Positions 9,601 to 17,944 of a stretch of 64,000 nt of DNA are shown one piece after another. Position 1 is the stretch's first letter. The number at the start of each line of letters is the position of its first letter. The position numbers and the translations under genes are program-made. The notes below the pieces were generated by a model. That model had not been told where the DNA came from and ran no database searches. It was given only the letters and a program-made list of their open reading frames with translations. The DNA is from Arcobacter roscoffensis (GTDB lineage Bacteria > Campylobacterota > Campylobacteria > Campylobacterales > Arcobacteraceae), in NCBI RefSeq assembly GCF_024267655.1, contig NZ_CP100595.1, positions 558,001 to 622,000 of the forward strand, given 5' to 3'.

Positions 9601-10438
9601 TGTAACTGTTTCAGGAAATAAAGCTTATGTAACACTTCAAGAAAACAATGCTTTAGCTATTGTTGATATTAGTTCTAAAAAGATTGACTCAGTTGTTACT
9701 TTAGGATTTAAAGACCACTCAAAAGAAGAAAATGCAATAGATATTGAAGAAGAAGGTATTACAATGCTTAAAACTTATAAAGGTTTATATGGTATGTATC
9801 AACCAGATTCAATTGCTTCTTATGAAATAGGTTCTAAAACATATTTAGTAACTGCAAATGAAGGCGATGGAAGAGAGTATGGTGAGTATTCTAATGAAAG
9901 TAAAATCAAAAAATTACCTTTAGACTCTTCTATTTCTTTTGCTTATGAAAACGAAAATGATTTAAAAGTTAATAATGAATTAGGTAAAAATAGTTCAGGT
10001 GATTATGAAAAATTATATACTTTTGGTGCTAGATCATTCTCTATTTGGGATGAAGAAGGTACTTTAGTATTTGATAGTAAAAATGAACTATCAAAATTAA
10101 CTGCTAAGTTTATGCCAAATTTATTTAATCAAGATGATGGAGAAAAAGATGGAAGAAGTGGAAACAAAGGTGTTGAGCCAGAAGCTTTAGCTGTTGGTGA
10201 AGTAAATGATAGAACATATGCTTTTGTTGGTTTAGAAAGACAAAATGCAATTGTAATCTATGATATTACGGATGCACAAAACTCTAAATTTGTTAAATAT
10301 ATTAAATCAGATAAAAATGAAAACATTTCACCAGAGGGCATGAAGTTTGTAAAAGCTGAAGATAGCCTTACAGGTAATGCTTTACTTATGGTAGCATATG
10401 AAGTAAGTGGTTCTACTGCTATTTATGAAATCAAATAA
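6665..10438 (+). CDS. PhoX-like (DUF839) lipoprotein fused to a choice-of-anchor-I-type domain
   Basis: A 1257-aa lipoprotein: lipobox FIGC puts the acylated Cys at residue 24, followed by a Ser/Thr-rich linker. Residues about 215-760 resemble PhoX/DUF839 alkaline phosphatases (GRMSHELAYVMP, TVYLSDDGTN, GLFMFVADKEKDLSAGTLY). PhoX enzymes are Ca2+/Fe3+-dependent phosphomonoesterases at the cell surface or in the periplasm. Residues about 790-1255 resemble the propeller-like choice-of-anchor-I domain (IVANEGEPNSDYSYDPKG, VTANEGDGREYGEY, GVEPEALAVGEVNDRTYAFVGLER). The two are usually separate proteins, so the fusion is notable. SD AAAGGA precedes ATG. A Pho-box-like promoter lies at 6579-6612. 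Activity is inferred from family; metal ligands were not checked individually. Confidence 0.8.
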   Translation: MKRNYLRISFVASAILASITFIGCGSSSSSQTSTSQGSTGTLSLNPNLANIDYTCGDTSGTTNSNGEYTYKDGETCTFTIGGKKLTATPSSKLTIASIAEQNEDVSSEALSAFIIAKMSKKTGKDYDINNLPETFELPEDIEGSSSDALDFSSIEKLSEKLDDADIKEKIKKIKIDVSKKFANKVDVKFKEIQTPTTDAKKTTRQASSEVVINGKTQNISYKTIMATGDSNNGEVFGLSKDYMDETITFSGGTVDDGSPYICNGTNSGVGSGLDYTSFLNKDGNLYMVSQFECQVGSMYMVELEQNEQTGELSAKENSMKFISQKDEFGGFVHCAGQKTPWESHLGSEEYEPDAKAVEQGADSVTGLTGNKYYDEVAKFWKGDATKMSPYYYGWTPEVKITDDGEADYTKHYSMGRMSHELAYVMPDNKTVYLSDDGTNVGLFMFVADKEKDLSAGTLYAAKWNQTSEVGVGAGEADITWVNLGHATDSEIREYLDKDGNIATNDAVKFSDIFDSVSGDTNAGTCPTGYKATNTSAGFECLNLKEGMEKAASRLESRRYAAYMGATTEFRKEEGITFDKNAGKLYVAMSSVERGMEDNKKSEVANTKYDIGGNNDIKVEYNQCGAVYSLDVDTEIAKDTADTTINSEYVVKNMNAVISGTPTTYADGSVYANNTCDVNGISNPDNVTFLENSDILMIGEDTGKHENNAVWAYNVKTKELTRTFTTPLDAETTSPFWYSNLANGYGYLSVVTQHPMKSQSSTLAQKQSTIGYVGPFKNLDELKESNKLNSFEKVATLTTSIEGGSEIVAFDSNTNRMFTTNGANNALDINTVSYDEDKKTMSLTSYKSVDLLIYGNGVNSVAVASGKVAVAVEKVDSQDSSKQVKGSVVVFDTAGEHIQTIEVGYLPDMLTFNEDASKIIVANEGEPNSDYSYDPKGSVGIIDVNNNYSYTDLTFDGIEIPSDVVLKDGVDASLDLEPEYVTVSGNKAYVTLQENNALAIVDISSKKIDSVVTLGFKDHSKEENAIDIEEEGITMLKTYKGLYGMYQPDSIASYEIGSKTYLVTANEGDGREYGEYSNESKIKKLPLDSSISFAYENENDLKVNNELGKNSSGDYEKLYTFGARSFSIWDEEGTLVFDSKNELSKLTAKFMPNLFNQDDGEKDGRSGNKGVEPEALAVGEVNDRTYAFVGLERQNAIVIYDITDAQNSKFVKYIKSDKNENISPEGMKFVKAEDSLTGNALLMVAYEVSGSTAIYEIK

Positions 10439-10473
10439 AACTCTTTAAAAACTTTTCTTACAAAACTTATGTT

Positions 10474-10501
10474 AAAATCCCCTTTTAATTAGGGGGATTT
10501 T
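10474..10501 (+). terminator. Hairpin before the DUF445 gene that includes its ribosome site
   Basis: Arms AAAATCCCC (10474-10482) and GGGGATTTT (10493-10501) form a 9-bp stem. The right arm overlaps AGGGGG, the only plausible ribosome site for the ATG at 10506. It may act as the terminator of the PhoX-like gene, or as a structure that masks the start of the next gene. The sequence TTATGTTAAAAT just before and in the left arm also resembles a -10 region, so the roles cannot be separated by eye. Confidence 0.45.
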
Positions 10502-10505
10502 ACAA

Positions 10506-11210
10506 ATGAATAAATCTGATATTACAAATTTAGCGGCTTTATTACTTATGGCTTATGGTTATTCAAATGGCTATGACACTATCTTTACAATAGGTCTTTT
10601 TGCTTTAAGTGGATCACTTACAAATACACTTGCTATTCATATGCTTTTTGAAAAAGTTCCATATCTTTATGGCTCTGGTGTTATTGAAAATAAGTTTTCA
10701 CAATTTAAAAAGTCAATTCATGATTTACTTATGAATCAATTTTTTACAAAAGAGCATCTAAAAAGATTTTTTGAAGATGAGGTAAGTAGTGCAAAAAATA
10801 CTGTTGATTTTGAAAAAATCTTAAATAAAACAGATTTTACACCTGCATATGATTCTTTAAAAAGTGCTGTAATGGAATCATCTTTTGGTGGAATGTTAGG
10901 AATGTTTGGTGGAGAGCAAGCACTAGAGCCTTTAAAAGAGCCTTTTACTAAAAAGCTTAGAAGTTCAATAGTTGATATTTCAAAAAGTGATTCTTTTCAA
11001 GCTGTTTTAAATGAAGCACTAAAATCAGATGATTTAAGTGATGATATTTACAATAAATTAAGTTCAATCGTAAATAAAAGATTAGATGAATTAACACCTA
11101 AAATGGTAAAAGAAATGATTCAAAAAATCATAAGAGAACATCTTGGATGGTTAGTTGTATGGGGTGCTGTTTTTGGTGGACTAATTGGGTTTGTTAGTAC
11201 ATTTCTTTAG
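10506..11210 (+). CDS. DUF445-family membrane protein
   Basis: A 234-aa protein with N-terminal hydrophobic segments (about residues 8-52), then the DUF445-type stretch AIHMLFEKVPYLYGSGVIENKF, a long helical cytoplasmic or periplasmic part, and a C-terminal membrane segment (about 213-233). DUF445 proteins are widespread and poorly characterised inner-membrane proteins. It appears to be a single-gene unit, bounded by the hairpin at 10474-10501 and a strong terminator at 11233-11269. Confidence 0.7.
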   Translation: MNKSDITNLAALLLMAYGYSNGYDTIFTIGLFALSGSLTNTLAIHMLFEKVPYLYGSGVIENKFSQFKKSIHDLLMNQFFTKEHLKRFFEDEVSSAKNTVDFEKILNKTDFTPAYDSLKSAVMESSFGGMLGMFGGEQALEPLKEPFTKKLRSSIVDISKSDSFQAVLNEALKSDDLSDDIYNKLSSIVNKRLDELTPKMVKEMIQKIIREHLGWLVVWGAVFGGLIGFVSTFL

Positions 11211-11232
11211 TATTTAAAAAAGCTGAACTATC

Positions 11233-11269
11233 AAAATAAGACTGGACTATTAAAGTCCTGTCTTATTTT
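11233..11269. terminator. Strong bidirectional terminator
   Basis: Arms AAAATAAGAC (11233-11242) and GTCTTATTTT (11260-11269), with an inner GGAC/GTCC pairing across a single T-T mismatch and a 7-nt loop. It separates the convergent DUF445 gene and the minus-strand binding-protein operon, whose stop codon lies in the right arm. Confidence 0.75.
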
Positions 11270-12146
11270 ACAAAGATTTTGAATGCTCTTTAAGCCATTG
11301 TTTCGTTACTTCATCGATGGCTTTGTTTTCTCTACTTACTTTATAATCTAATTCAGCAATTACTTCATTTGAGAATTTTAAATTATCTAATACTTTTAAT
11401 TCTTCTTGTGAAAATAGATTCTTTTTATCTTCTCTTAAAAGTAAAACAGCTTTATCCACTATTCCTAAAAGTCCTTTTGGATCACTTAGTTCTCTAATTT
11501 TATATTTATAATGTAAAAATTGTGGTTTCCATAAAGGCACAACTACCCATTGATTATTTTTAACAGCTGTTTCATATGCTGAAAAACAATCTTCTTCTGT
11601 TCCTGTATGAAATCTATACCCTGCATTACTTAATCCATACTCTTCCATCATCTTAATAGAAAATCTAGTAATTCCTGCACCTGGAGTAATTCCTTGTATA
11701 TCTTTTTTCATTTTTTCAATTACTTCTGGCTTTAAAAGATCAGAAATCTCAGCCACATCTTTTTGCGGAACATAATCAGGTACACCCCAAAGTGCATAAG
11801 GTTTATAATGTAAACCAAGTTCAATTAAAGGAGTTGTTTTTTCAGTGTCTTCTTTGTATATTCCATGACTAGACGGTAGCCAAGCAGAAGTTAATAAATC
11901 AACTTCTCCAACTTTAAGTTTTCTAAAGTTTTCTACATGTGGAGAATATATTCTCTCTACTTCATAACCTAAATCTTTAAGTACATTAGCAACAAGTGAA
12001 CCTGCTATACGATGAAATGAAAGATCTGTTACACCTAGCTTAATTTTTTTATTTGTTTTTCTAAAATCAATAGCACTTAATGTTGAAGGTGTTATTGATA
12101 AAGCTAATACTCCTAATCCCAATCCTAAAAAGTTTCTTCTGTTCAT
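11268..12146 (-). CDS. OpuAC-type glycine betaine-like substrate-binding protein
   Basis: A 292-aa secreted protein of the OpuAC/ProX ligand-binding family (PF04069 type). The N-terminus MNRRNFLGLGLG carries a twin-arginine pair before a hydrophobic stretch, so Tat export is possible. The mature part contains the family pattern LGVTDLSFHRIAGSLVANVL, TSAWLPSSHG and TPGAGITRFS, with several Trp/Tyr residues that could form an aromatic cage for a quaternary amine. It is the last gene of a three-gene operon after an MFS transporter and a RidA-type protein. No ABC permease or ATPase is encoded nearby, so it may serve a distant transporter or act as a sensor partner. Confidence 0.8.
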   Translation of the reverse strand: MNRRNFLGLGLGVLALSITPSTLSAIDFRKTNKKIKLGVTDLSFHRIAGSLVANVLKDLGYEVERIYSPHVENFRKLKVGEVDLLTSAWLPSSHGIYKEDTEKTTPLIELGLHYKPYALWGVPDYVPQKDVAEISDLLKPEVIEKMKKDIQGITPGAGITRFSIKMMEEYGLSNAGYRFHTGTEEDCFSAYETAVKNNQWVVVPLWKPQFLHYKYKIRELSDPKGLLGIVDKAVLLLREDKKNLFSQEELKVLDNLKFSNEVIAELDYKVSRENKAIDEVTKQWLKEHSKSL

Positions 12147-12172
12147 AATATTTTCCCTTTTTTATTTTATAT

Positions 12173-12643
12173 TTATTTTTCAATTTCTGCAAAGATGTAG
12201 ATTAAAGTTGGTGAATTAAGGGGTGATGAACTCATCCCTTGGGCTGTTCTTGTATGAACCCCTTTATCACCAAAAACTTCATTGAATAGTTCACTTGCAC
12301 CATTTAATACGTCCGCATGATCATAAAAGTTTGGTGCAGTTTGTATATTACCTTCAACTCTAATTATTTGTTTTACCTTTGATAAATCTCCATTTGTTGC
12401 TTCTTTTAATTGTGCTATTGCATGAATTGCACAAAGTCTAGCTGATTCATATCCTGTTTTTATGTCAACATCTATTCCCAATGTTCCTTGGAATGCTAAA
12501 ACATCACCATTCCAAGGAAGTTGACCTGACGTACAAACTATATTTTCAGAAAATAATGCCCATGATTTATATGCACCAACTCCTGCTTTTGCTTCTGGTA
12601 ACTCTATGTTAAGCTCTTTTAATCTTTTTTCTATATTATTCAT
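12173..12643 (-). CDS. RidA/YjgF-family protein
   Basis: A 156-aa protein of the YjgF/YER057c/UK114 superfamily, in the subgroup with an N-terminal extension (ends GMSSSPLNSPTLIYIFAEIEK; SGQLPWNG near residue 40). RidA proteins deaminate reactive enamine/imine intermediates made by PLP enzymes; members of this subgroup may act on other substrates. The conserved Arg seen in RidA appears in IIRVEGN. It sits between an MFS transporter and an amine-type binding protein, in line with amine or amino acid use. Confidence 0.82.
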   Translation of the reverse strand: MNNIEKRLKELNIELPEAKAGVGAYKSWALFSENIVCTSGQLPWNGDVLAFQGTLGIDVDIKTGYESARLCAIHAIAQLKEATNGDLSKVKQIIRVEGNIQTAPNFYDHADVLNGASELFNEVFGDKGVHTRTAQGMSSSPLNSPTLIYIFAEIEK

Positions 12644-12664
12644 TTTTTATCCTTTTAGATTAAA

Positions 12665-13888
12665 TTATTTTTCATCATTTATTTTTATAGTCTTATTTTT
12701 ATTTCTCATATAAATAAATAAGCCAGTAAATGCAAAAATTAAAATTATTGGAAATGTAGTTAAGGTTGATAGTACAGCTTGTCCTGCAACTAAATCAGGA
12801 TCAGTATTAGCATTTACTGATTCTAATGCTTTTTGTTTTGCATTATCTATCCATCCTCCAACAACAGGATTCCACATACTCACAGCAAACATTCCAGCTC
12901 CTCCCATCATAGATAGACCTAAAGCTCCTGTTTCATGATTATTTTCTGCTACAAAACCTAGCATAGTTGGCCAGAAATATGTTATTCCAATTGCAAAAAT
13001 TATTGCTGATAAATAAGTCATAGTTCCAGTTGTTATACTTAATAAATATAGTCCTATTGTGGCAAAAATAGCTGATAATAGTAGTACTCCTGTAGTATTA
13101 AACCTACTTATTATAGGTCCTGCAAAATATCTTAAGACAGCCATCAGTCCTGTTATCATTGCTAAAGCTAACATAGGTGAGGCTCCTGAGGCTTCTAGTA
13201 TTGTATTAATCCATTGTCCTGTTGCTAATTCTGTTGTAGCAGTTAAAGTCATACAGATAATCATAAATAAAAATAAAGGTGAAAATAAAGCTTTAAAGTT
13301 ATTTGATGTGGATTTAGACTCTTTTTCAAATGTAGGGAATGTATTTTTAAATATCATAATTCCATAAATTAATGTAGGTATTAACATAAATGCAATTTGA
13401 TATTGCCAACCAAGACCTGCATCTGTCATAAATTTTGAAACTAAAGCTCCAATAACGATACCCGCAGGAAACCATACATGAAATTTATTTAACATAGTAC
13501 TTTTATTTTTTTTGTAACTATCTGCAATTAGTGGATTACAAGCAGCTTCTACTGAACCATTTGCAAAGCCTACAAATAAACTAGATATAAATAAGCCCCA
13601 AAAATCACCTGCTATTATAGTTAATCCTAATCCTACTAAATGGGAAAAGAAAGCTAATGTAATAAGCTTTTTAGGACCTAAGCTATTATAAAAAAAGCCA
13701 CCAAATATTGTAGCAAGTGGAAATCCTAAAAATGCCATGGAATTAATCCACCCAAGTTCAGTACTGCTCAAACCAAAATTACTACCAAGTTCTCCTAATA
13801 TTCCTGCTCTAATTGCAAAAGTCATAGCTGTAACGGCTAATGCAATACAACATAAAATAAATATGTTTTTATGATTTATTTTTTCCAT
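12665..13888 (-). CDS. MFS transporter (FHS-like)
   Basis: A 407-aa protein with about 12 hydrophobic segments. GGFFYNSLGPKK between helices 2 and 3 is the MFS motif A region, and LNKFHVWFPAGIVIGAL resembles the fucose/sugar permease (FHS) group. It is the first gene of the operon with the RidA-like and betaine-type binding protein. The 227-bp divergent gap to 14116 should hold its promoter; no clear operator was seen. Substrate is not predictable. Confidence 0.82.
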   Translation of the reverse strand: MEKINHKNIFILCCIALAVTAMTFAIRAGILGELGSNFGLSSTELGWINSMAFLGFPLATIFGGFFYNSLGPKKLITLAFFSHLVGLGLTIIAGDFWGLFISSLFVGFANGSVEAACNPLIADSYKKNKSTMLNKFHVWFPAGIVIGALVSKFMTDAGLGWQYQIAFMLIPTLIYGIMIFKNTFPTFEKESKSTSNNFKALFSPLFLFMIICMTLTATTELATGQWINTILEASGASPMLALAMITGLMAVLRYFAGPIISRFNTTGVLLLSAIFATIGLYLLSITTGTMTYLSAIIFAIGITYFWPTMLGFVAENNHETGALGLSMMGGAGMFAVSMWNPVVGGWIDNAKQKALESVNANTDPDLVAGQAVLSTLTTFPIILIFAFTGLFIYMRNKNKTIKINDEK

Positions 13889-14115
13889 AGATAATATTTC
13901 TCCTTTTTTGATTTATAGAGTATATATCTTGCAAATGTGTTTTAGATGTATAAAATCAAAATAAAAGGTTAAATTTTAAAAATATATTAAGTTATAAAAC
14001 TATTTAAGTAAAACAGTTTAAATTCCATATTAAACCTTATTTATATACAATACAAATTTATTTTATAAATAAGTATAATAGTATAGAATCATCAAAGAAT
14101 TAAAAGGAAAAATAT

Positions 14116-14427
14116 ATGGCTCAAGAGCAAATTGATGTATTAGTTTTACTTGATGTTGGCGGACTTCAAGATGAAGAAAAATTAGAAAAGTTTTTAAAAA
14201 GAAAGAGTTTCAAAGCAGTTGAGGGCGAAAAACATGTTTATACTTCATTTTCTACTACAACTTTAGTTACTACAAAAGCTTTTATTTTAGAGATTTTTAA
14301 AGAAGGTCTTCAAAAAGCAGGTTTTGAAAATGCAAACTTAGTATTTTTATTAAATGAAACACCTTATCCTCCTCACTATTTTGATAAAGAAACAGGTTTC
14401 TTTGAAGAGTTAAAAGAAGAAAAGTAG
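14116..14427 (+). CDS. Conserved small protein of unknown function upstream of mfd
   Basis: A 103-aa acidic, mixed alpha/beta protein (starts MAQEQIDVLVLLDVGGLQ) without signal peptide, membrane segment or cysteines. The SD AAAAGGA precedes the ATG. Its stop shares one base with the GTG start of mfd, so the two are translationally coupled. No family was recognised; the strand/helix pattern suggests a compact ferredoxin-like fold, which is a guess. Confidence 0.6.
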   Translation: MAQEQIDVLVLLDVGGLQDEEKLEKFLKRKSFKAVEGEKHVYTSFSTTTLVTTKAFILEIFKEGLQKAGFENANLVFLLNETPYPPHYFDKETGFFEELKEEK

Positions 14428-17414
14428 TGAAAAGTATTTACGAATTTTTAAAAAATTTAAAAGATGAAAAAAGATTAAAAGAGTGTGAACTTTTAATTGT
14501 AAATGATGATAAACAAGCCCAAATAGCAAAAGATATTGTCTCTTATCTAGGCTTTAGTCCTTTTGTATTATCTGATTTTAGGGCAAACTTTGGAGATGAT
14601 TTACTTTCTTTTAGTGAAGAAATTCAAGATATAACAAAAGCTTTAAATGGTTTCTATACTTATAAGAAACAAAATAAGATTTTAATCTCGCCTATACGTA
14701 CTATCTCATATGCTATGCCTAAAGCAAAATGTTTTGATAATTATGAAATAGCCTTTGCAGATACTATAAACCTTGAAGAGTTAAAATCAAAACTTTATAA
14801 TTGGGGTTACTATTTTGTAGATATTGTTACCTCAGAAGCAGAAGTTTCTATAAGAGGTGATATTTTAGATATTTGTCCTTTAGGACATGAATTTGGATAT
14901 AGAATTTCTTTCTTTGATGATGAAGTTGAAAGCATAAGAAAGTTTGATATTGAAGATCAAAAATCTTTTAAAGAAGAGATTGAAAGTATTTCTATATCAC
15001 CAGCTTTTTTAGCACTTGATGAGGAGACTTTTGAGGGAATAAACGAACAAGTTCAAAGTGTAGAGTCTGATACTTTTGTAAAAGATATTCACTCTTTAGG
15101 TTTTTGGTATTTAAACGATTTAGGTGAGTATCTTCCTCAAAATATGAATAGTTTTATCACACAAGAAGCTTTATCAGAGTTGGAAGAAGTTTATGTTTTT
15201 GAAGAAAAAAGATTAAATAAAGACAAATTTTTAGCAACTCCTCAAATATATAATTCAAAAATCTACCAAGAAATAGCTCCTGCAAATATAAAAGAGTTTA
15301 TCTCTTTTCATAAGGATAAAAAAGTAAATATTATCTCTTCCTCAGAAGCTAAAGTTAAAGCTTTTGATTTAGAACTTAGTGATACAAATATTAACTATAT
15401 TTTTGAGTCATATATTTTAAATCTTATTGGTGATGATGAAATCATCATTTCTTTAAATAAAGAGATAAAAACAAGAAGAAAGAAAAGAGTAAAACTTGTA
15501 CTTGATGAACTTCAAGAAAATGATTTTGTTGTTCATGAAAAACATGGTATTGGTCAATACAAAGGAATTGAGCCTGTTACAGTAATGGGAGCTAAAAGAG
15601 ACTTTGTTATTGTTATGTATGCAGGTGATGATAAACTTTTAATTCCTGTTGAAAATATTGATTTAATTGATAGATATGTAGCTGATGGAAGTTCTTATGC
15701 AACTGTTGATAAGCTTGGAAAAGGAAGTTTTGCTAAGCTTAAAGATAAGGTAAAAGATAAATTATTTGCAATAGCAAATGATATTATCAAAATTGCAGCA
15801 GCAAGAGAGCTTATAAATGGTGTGAAAATAAACACTGATAAAAAAGCTTTACTTGATTTTCAAAAAGACGCAGGTTTTGATTATACAAAAGATCAATCAA
15901 AAGCAGTTAGAGATATTTTTACTGATTTAAGTAGTGGTCGAGTAATGGATAGACTTTTATCAGGTGATGTAGGTTTTGGTAAAACAGAAGTTGCAATGAA
16001 TGCACTTTTAGCAGTTATTTTAGATGATAAGCAAGCCTTATTTGTTTGTCCTACAACACTACTTGCTACACAACACTTTCATGGAATGCAAAAAAGATTT
16101 GAGCAGTATGGTTTTCCTATGGCTAAACTTGATGGAAAAACTACAAGTAAAGAAAAAAGTAATATCAAAAAAGGACTTGAATCAGGTGAGATTAAACTAG
16201 TTGTTGGAACTCACTCTTTACTTGGAGTTAAAACAAATGATTTAGCTTTAGTTGTTATTGATGAAGAACATAAATTTGGTGTAAAACAAAAAGAGAAATT
16301 AAAAGCTTTAAGAGAGGATGTTCATATTTTCTCAATGAGTGCTACTCCAATTCCAAGAACTTTAAATCTTGCCTTATCCAAACTAAAAGGTATGAGTGCT
16401 TTACTTACTCCTCCAAGTGAGAGATTAGGGGTTAGAAGTTATGTTAAAGAGTACAGTGATAAACTTATAAAAGAGATAATTCTAAGAGAGAAAAGAAGAG
16501 GTGGACAACTTTTCTATGTTCATAATAACATTGCTTCAATAGAAGCCAAAAAAGGCGATATTGAAGAGATTATTCCAAATATCAAAGTTGAAGTTATTCA
16601 TTCTAAGATAAAACCTGCACAAGCTGAAAAAATTATTGATGGTTTTGAAAACAAAGAGTTTGATATTTTACTTGCTACTTCTATTGTAGAATCAGGTCTT
16701 CACTTACCAAATGCAAACTCTATTATTATTGATGGGGCTGATAGGTTCGGTATAGCTGATTTACATCAATTAAGAGGAAGAGTTGGTAGAAGTGATAAGG
16801 AAGGTTTCTGTTATTATGTTGTTGAAGATAAAAAACAAATCACAAATGATGCAGTAAAAAGACTTGTTGCTTTAGAATCAAACTCATATTTAGGAAGTGG
16901 TACAGCTCTTGCACATCAAGACTTAGAAATAAGAGGTGGTGGAAATATCATAGGTGAAGCTCAAAGTGGTCATATCAAACAAATAGGATATGGTTTATAT
17001 CTTAAGATGTTAGAAGAAGCCTTAGCAAGTTTAAGTGGTGAAACAAAAGAAGAAAATAAAACTGTTGATATAAAACTTGCTATTTCAGCTTACTTATCTG
17101 ATGAGTATATTACAGAAGATAGAGTGAGATTAGAGCTTTATAGAAGACTTTCAAAATGTCATGATAAAGATGAAGTTTATGCTATAGAAGAAGAAATGGA
17201 AGATAGATTTGGTAAACCTGATCTTCCAACAAAACAGTTCTTAGAACTTATTATGATTAAAATATTAAGTTTATCTAAGAAAATAAAAACTATCTCATCT
17301 TATGAAATGAATATAACATTTGTAAAAGATGATGACTCAAAAGAGACTATAAAATCACCATCAAAAGATGATGATGATATTATAGCAACTACTTTAAAGT
17401 ACTTAAGAAAATAA
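14427..17414 (+). CDS. mfd: Transcription-repair coupling factor Mfd
   Basis: A 995-aa helicase that removes stalled RNA polymerase and recruits UvrA. Visible parts are a reduced UvrB-like N-terminal region, a CarD-like RNA-polymerase interaction domain (DFVVHEKHGIGQYKGIE, about residue 370), helicase motifs GDVGFGKTEVA (Walker A, about 512), IDEEHKFG (about 608) and QLRGRVGRS, and a C-terminal TRCF domain. It is shorter than the E. coli protein (1148 aa), as is usual in this phylum. The start is GTG. A clean terminator follows at 17419-17443. Confidence 0.96.
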   Translation: MKSIYEFLKNLKDEKRLKECELLIVNDDKQAQIAKDIVSYLGFSPFVLSDFRANFGDDLLSFSEEIQDITKALNGFYTYKKQNKILISPIRTISYAMPKAKCFDNYEIAFADTINLEELKSKLYNWGYYFVDIVTSEAEVSIRGDILDICPLGHEFGYRISFFDDEVESIRKFDIEDQKSFKEEIESISISPAFLALDEETFEGINEQVQSVESDTFVKDIHSLGFWYLNDLGEYLPQNMNSFITQEALSELEEVYVFEEKRLNKDKFLATPQIYNSKIYQEIAPANIKEFISFHKDKKVNIISSSEAKVKAFDLELSDTNINYIFESYILNLIGDDEIIISLNKEIKTRRKKRVKLVLDELQENDFVVHEKHGIGQYKGIEPVTVMGAKRDFVIVMYAGDDKLLIPVENIDLIDRYVADGSSYATVDKLGKGSFAKLKDKVKDKLFAIANDIIKIAAARELINGVKINTDKKALLDFQKDAGFDYTKDQSKAVRDIFTDLSSGRVMDRLLSGDVGFGKTEVAMNALLAVILDDKQALFVCPTTLLATQHFHGMQKRFEQYGFPMAKLDGKTTSKEKSNIKKGLESGEIKLVVGTHSLLGVKTNDLALVVIDEEHKFGVKQKEKLKALREDVHIFSMSATPIPRTLNLALSKLKGMSALLTPPSERLGVRSYVKEYSDKLIKEIILREKRRGGQLFYVHNNIASIEAKKGDIEEIIPNIKVEVIHSKIKPAQAEKIIDGFENKEFDILLATSIVESGLHLPNANSIIIDGADRFGIADLHQLRGRVGRSDKEGFCYYVVEDKKQITNDAVKRLVALESNSYLGSGTALAHQDLEIRGGGNIIGEAQSGHIKQIGYGLYLKMLEEALASLSGETKEENKTVDIKLAISAYLSDEYITEDRVRLELYRRLSKCHDKDEVYAIEEEMEDRFGKPDLPTKQFLELIMIKILSLSKKIKTISSYEMNITFVKDDDSKETIKSPSKDDDDIIATTLKYLRK

Positions 17415-17418
17415 AAAG

Positions 17419-17443
17419 AAGAGAGAAATCGCAAAACTCTCTT
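17419..17443. terminator. Terminator after mfd
   Basis: Arms AAGAGAG (17419-17425) and CTCTCTT (17437-17443) around an 11-nt loop, followed by TTTT on the plus strand and preceded by A-rich sequence, so it can work for both convergent genes. Confidence 0.7.
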
Positions 17444-17445
17444 TT

Positions 17446-17778
17446 TTAATATTTAAAGTTTTTTATTTTGCTACAAGAATTACAGTTTAAGCTACTTTCA
17501 CTATTTGTACATGATACACAAGGGTGATTTGCACACTCTCTTAAATCCCTTTGTTCTGTACAGTTTCTATTTTGTAATGCCATAAATGATACATTTAAGG
17601 CAGGGTCAAAGGCTAGTCTATTGATTATTCTACTAGGAGTGTTTCTATTTTTTGCTAATGCTCTTCTAACATTAGTAGAAACATCAAACTTTAATTCATC
17701 CATTATATTAACATCACTTGTATTTAATGCTAAGCTAATTTTCTCTATTTGACTTTTTACTAGATTATTTGCACTCAT
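17446..17778 (-). CDS. Small LRV/HEAT-like repeat protein with Cys-rich tail
   Basis: A 110-aa protein from the ATG at 17778 (AAGGA lies just upstream; an ATG eight codons earlier has none). The middle, NVRRALAKNRNTPSRIINRLAFDPALNVSFMALQNRN (split here by function, residues about 35-72), looks like two units of a leucine-rich-variant or HEAT-like repeat. The C-terminus is Cys-rich with CANHPC, SCTN and CNSCSK, enough cysteines to hold a metal or 4Fe-4S cluster. Known LRV protein carries its cluster at the N-terminus, so this order is reversed. Function unknown. Confidence 0.65.
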   Translation of the reverse strand: MSANNLVKSQIEKISLALNTSDVNIMDELKFDVSTNVRRALAKNRNTPSRIINRLAFDPALNVSFMALQNRNCTEQRDLRECANHPCVSCTNSESSLNCNSCSKIKNFKY

Positions 17779-17902
17779 AATAAATCCTTTTTTGTATAAC
17801 ACTAATTATAACAGTAGAAAGTATCACAAAAGTAGCATTTTTGATTTTGTTATATTATAAGTTATATAGATAAATTTTAATAGAAATGAAATATAAGTTT
17901 AT

Positions 17903-17944
17903 AAAAAAAAAGAGAAAAGTAAGCACAATAACTTTTCTCTTTTT
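17903..17944 (-). terminator. Rho-independent terminator of the candidate small RNA
   Basis: On the minus strand a perfect 14-bp stem (17944-17931 pairing with 17920-17907) with a 10-nt loop is followed by four more T residues, giving nine T in a row with the stem end. On the plus strand the stem is followed by G, so the minus orientation is favoured. Confidence 0.78.
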
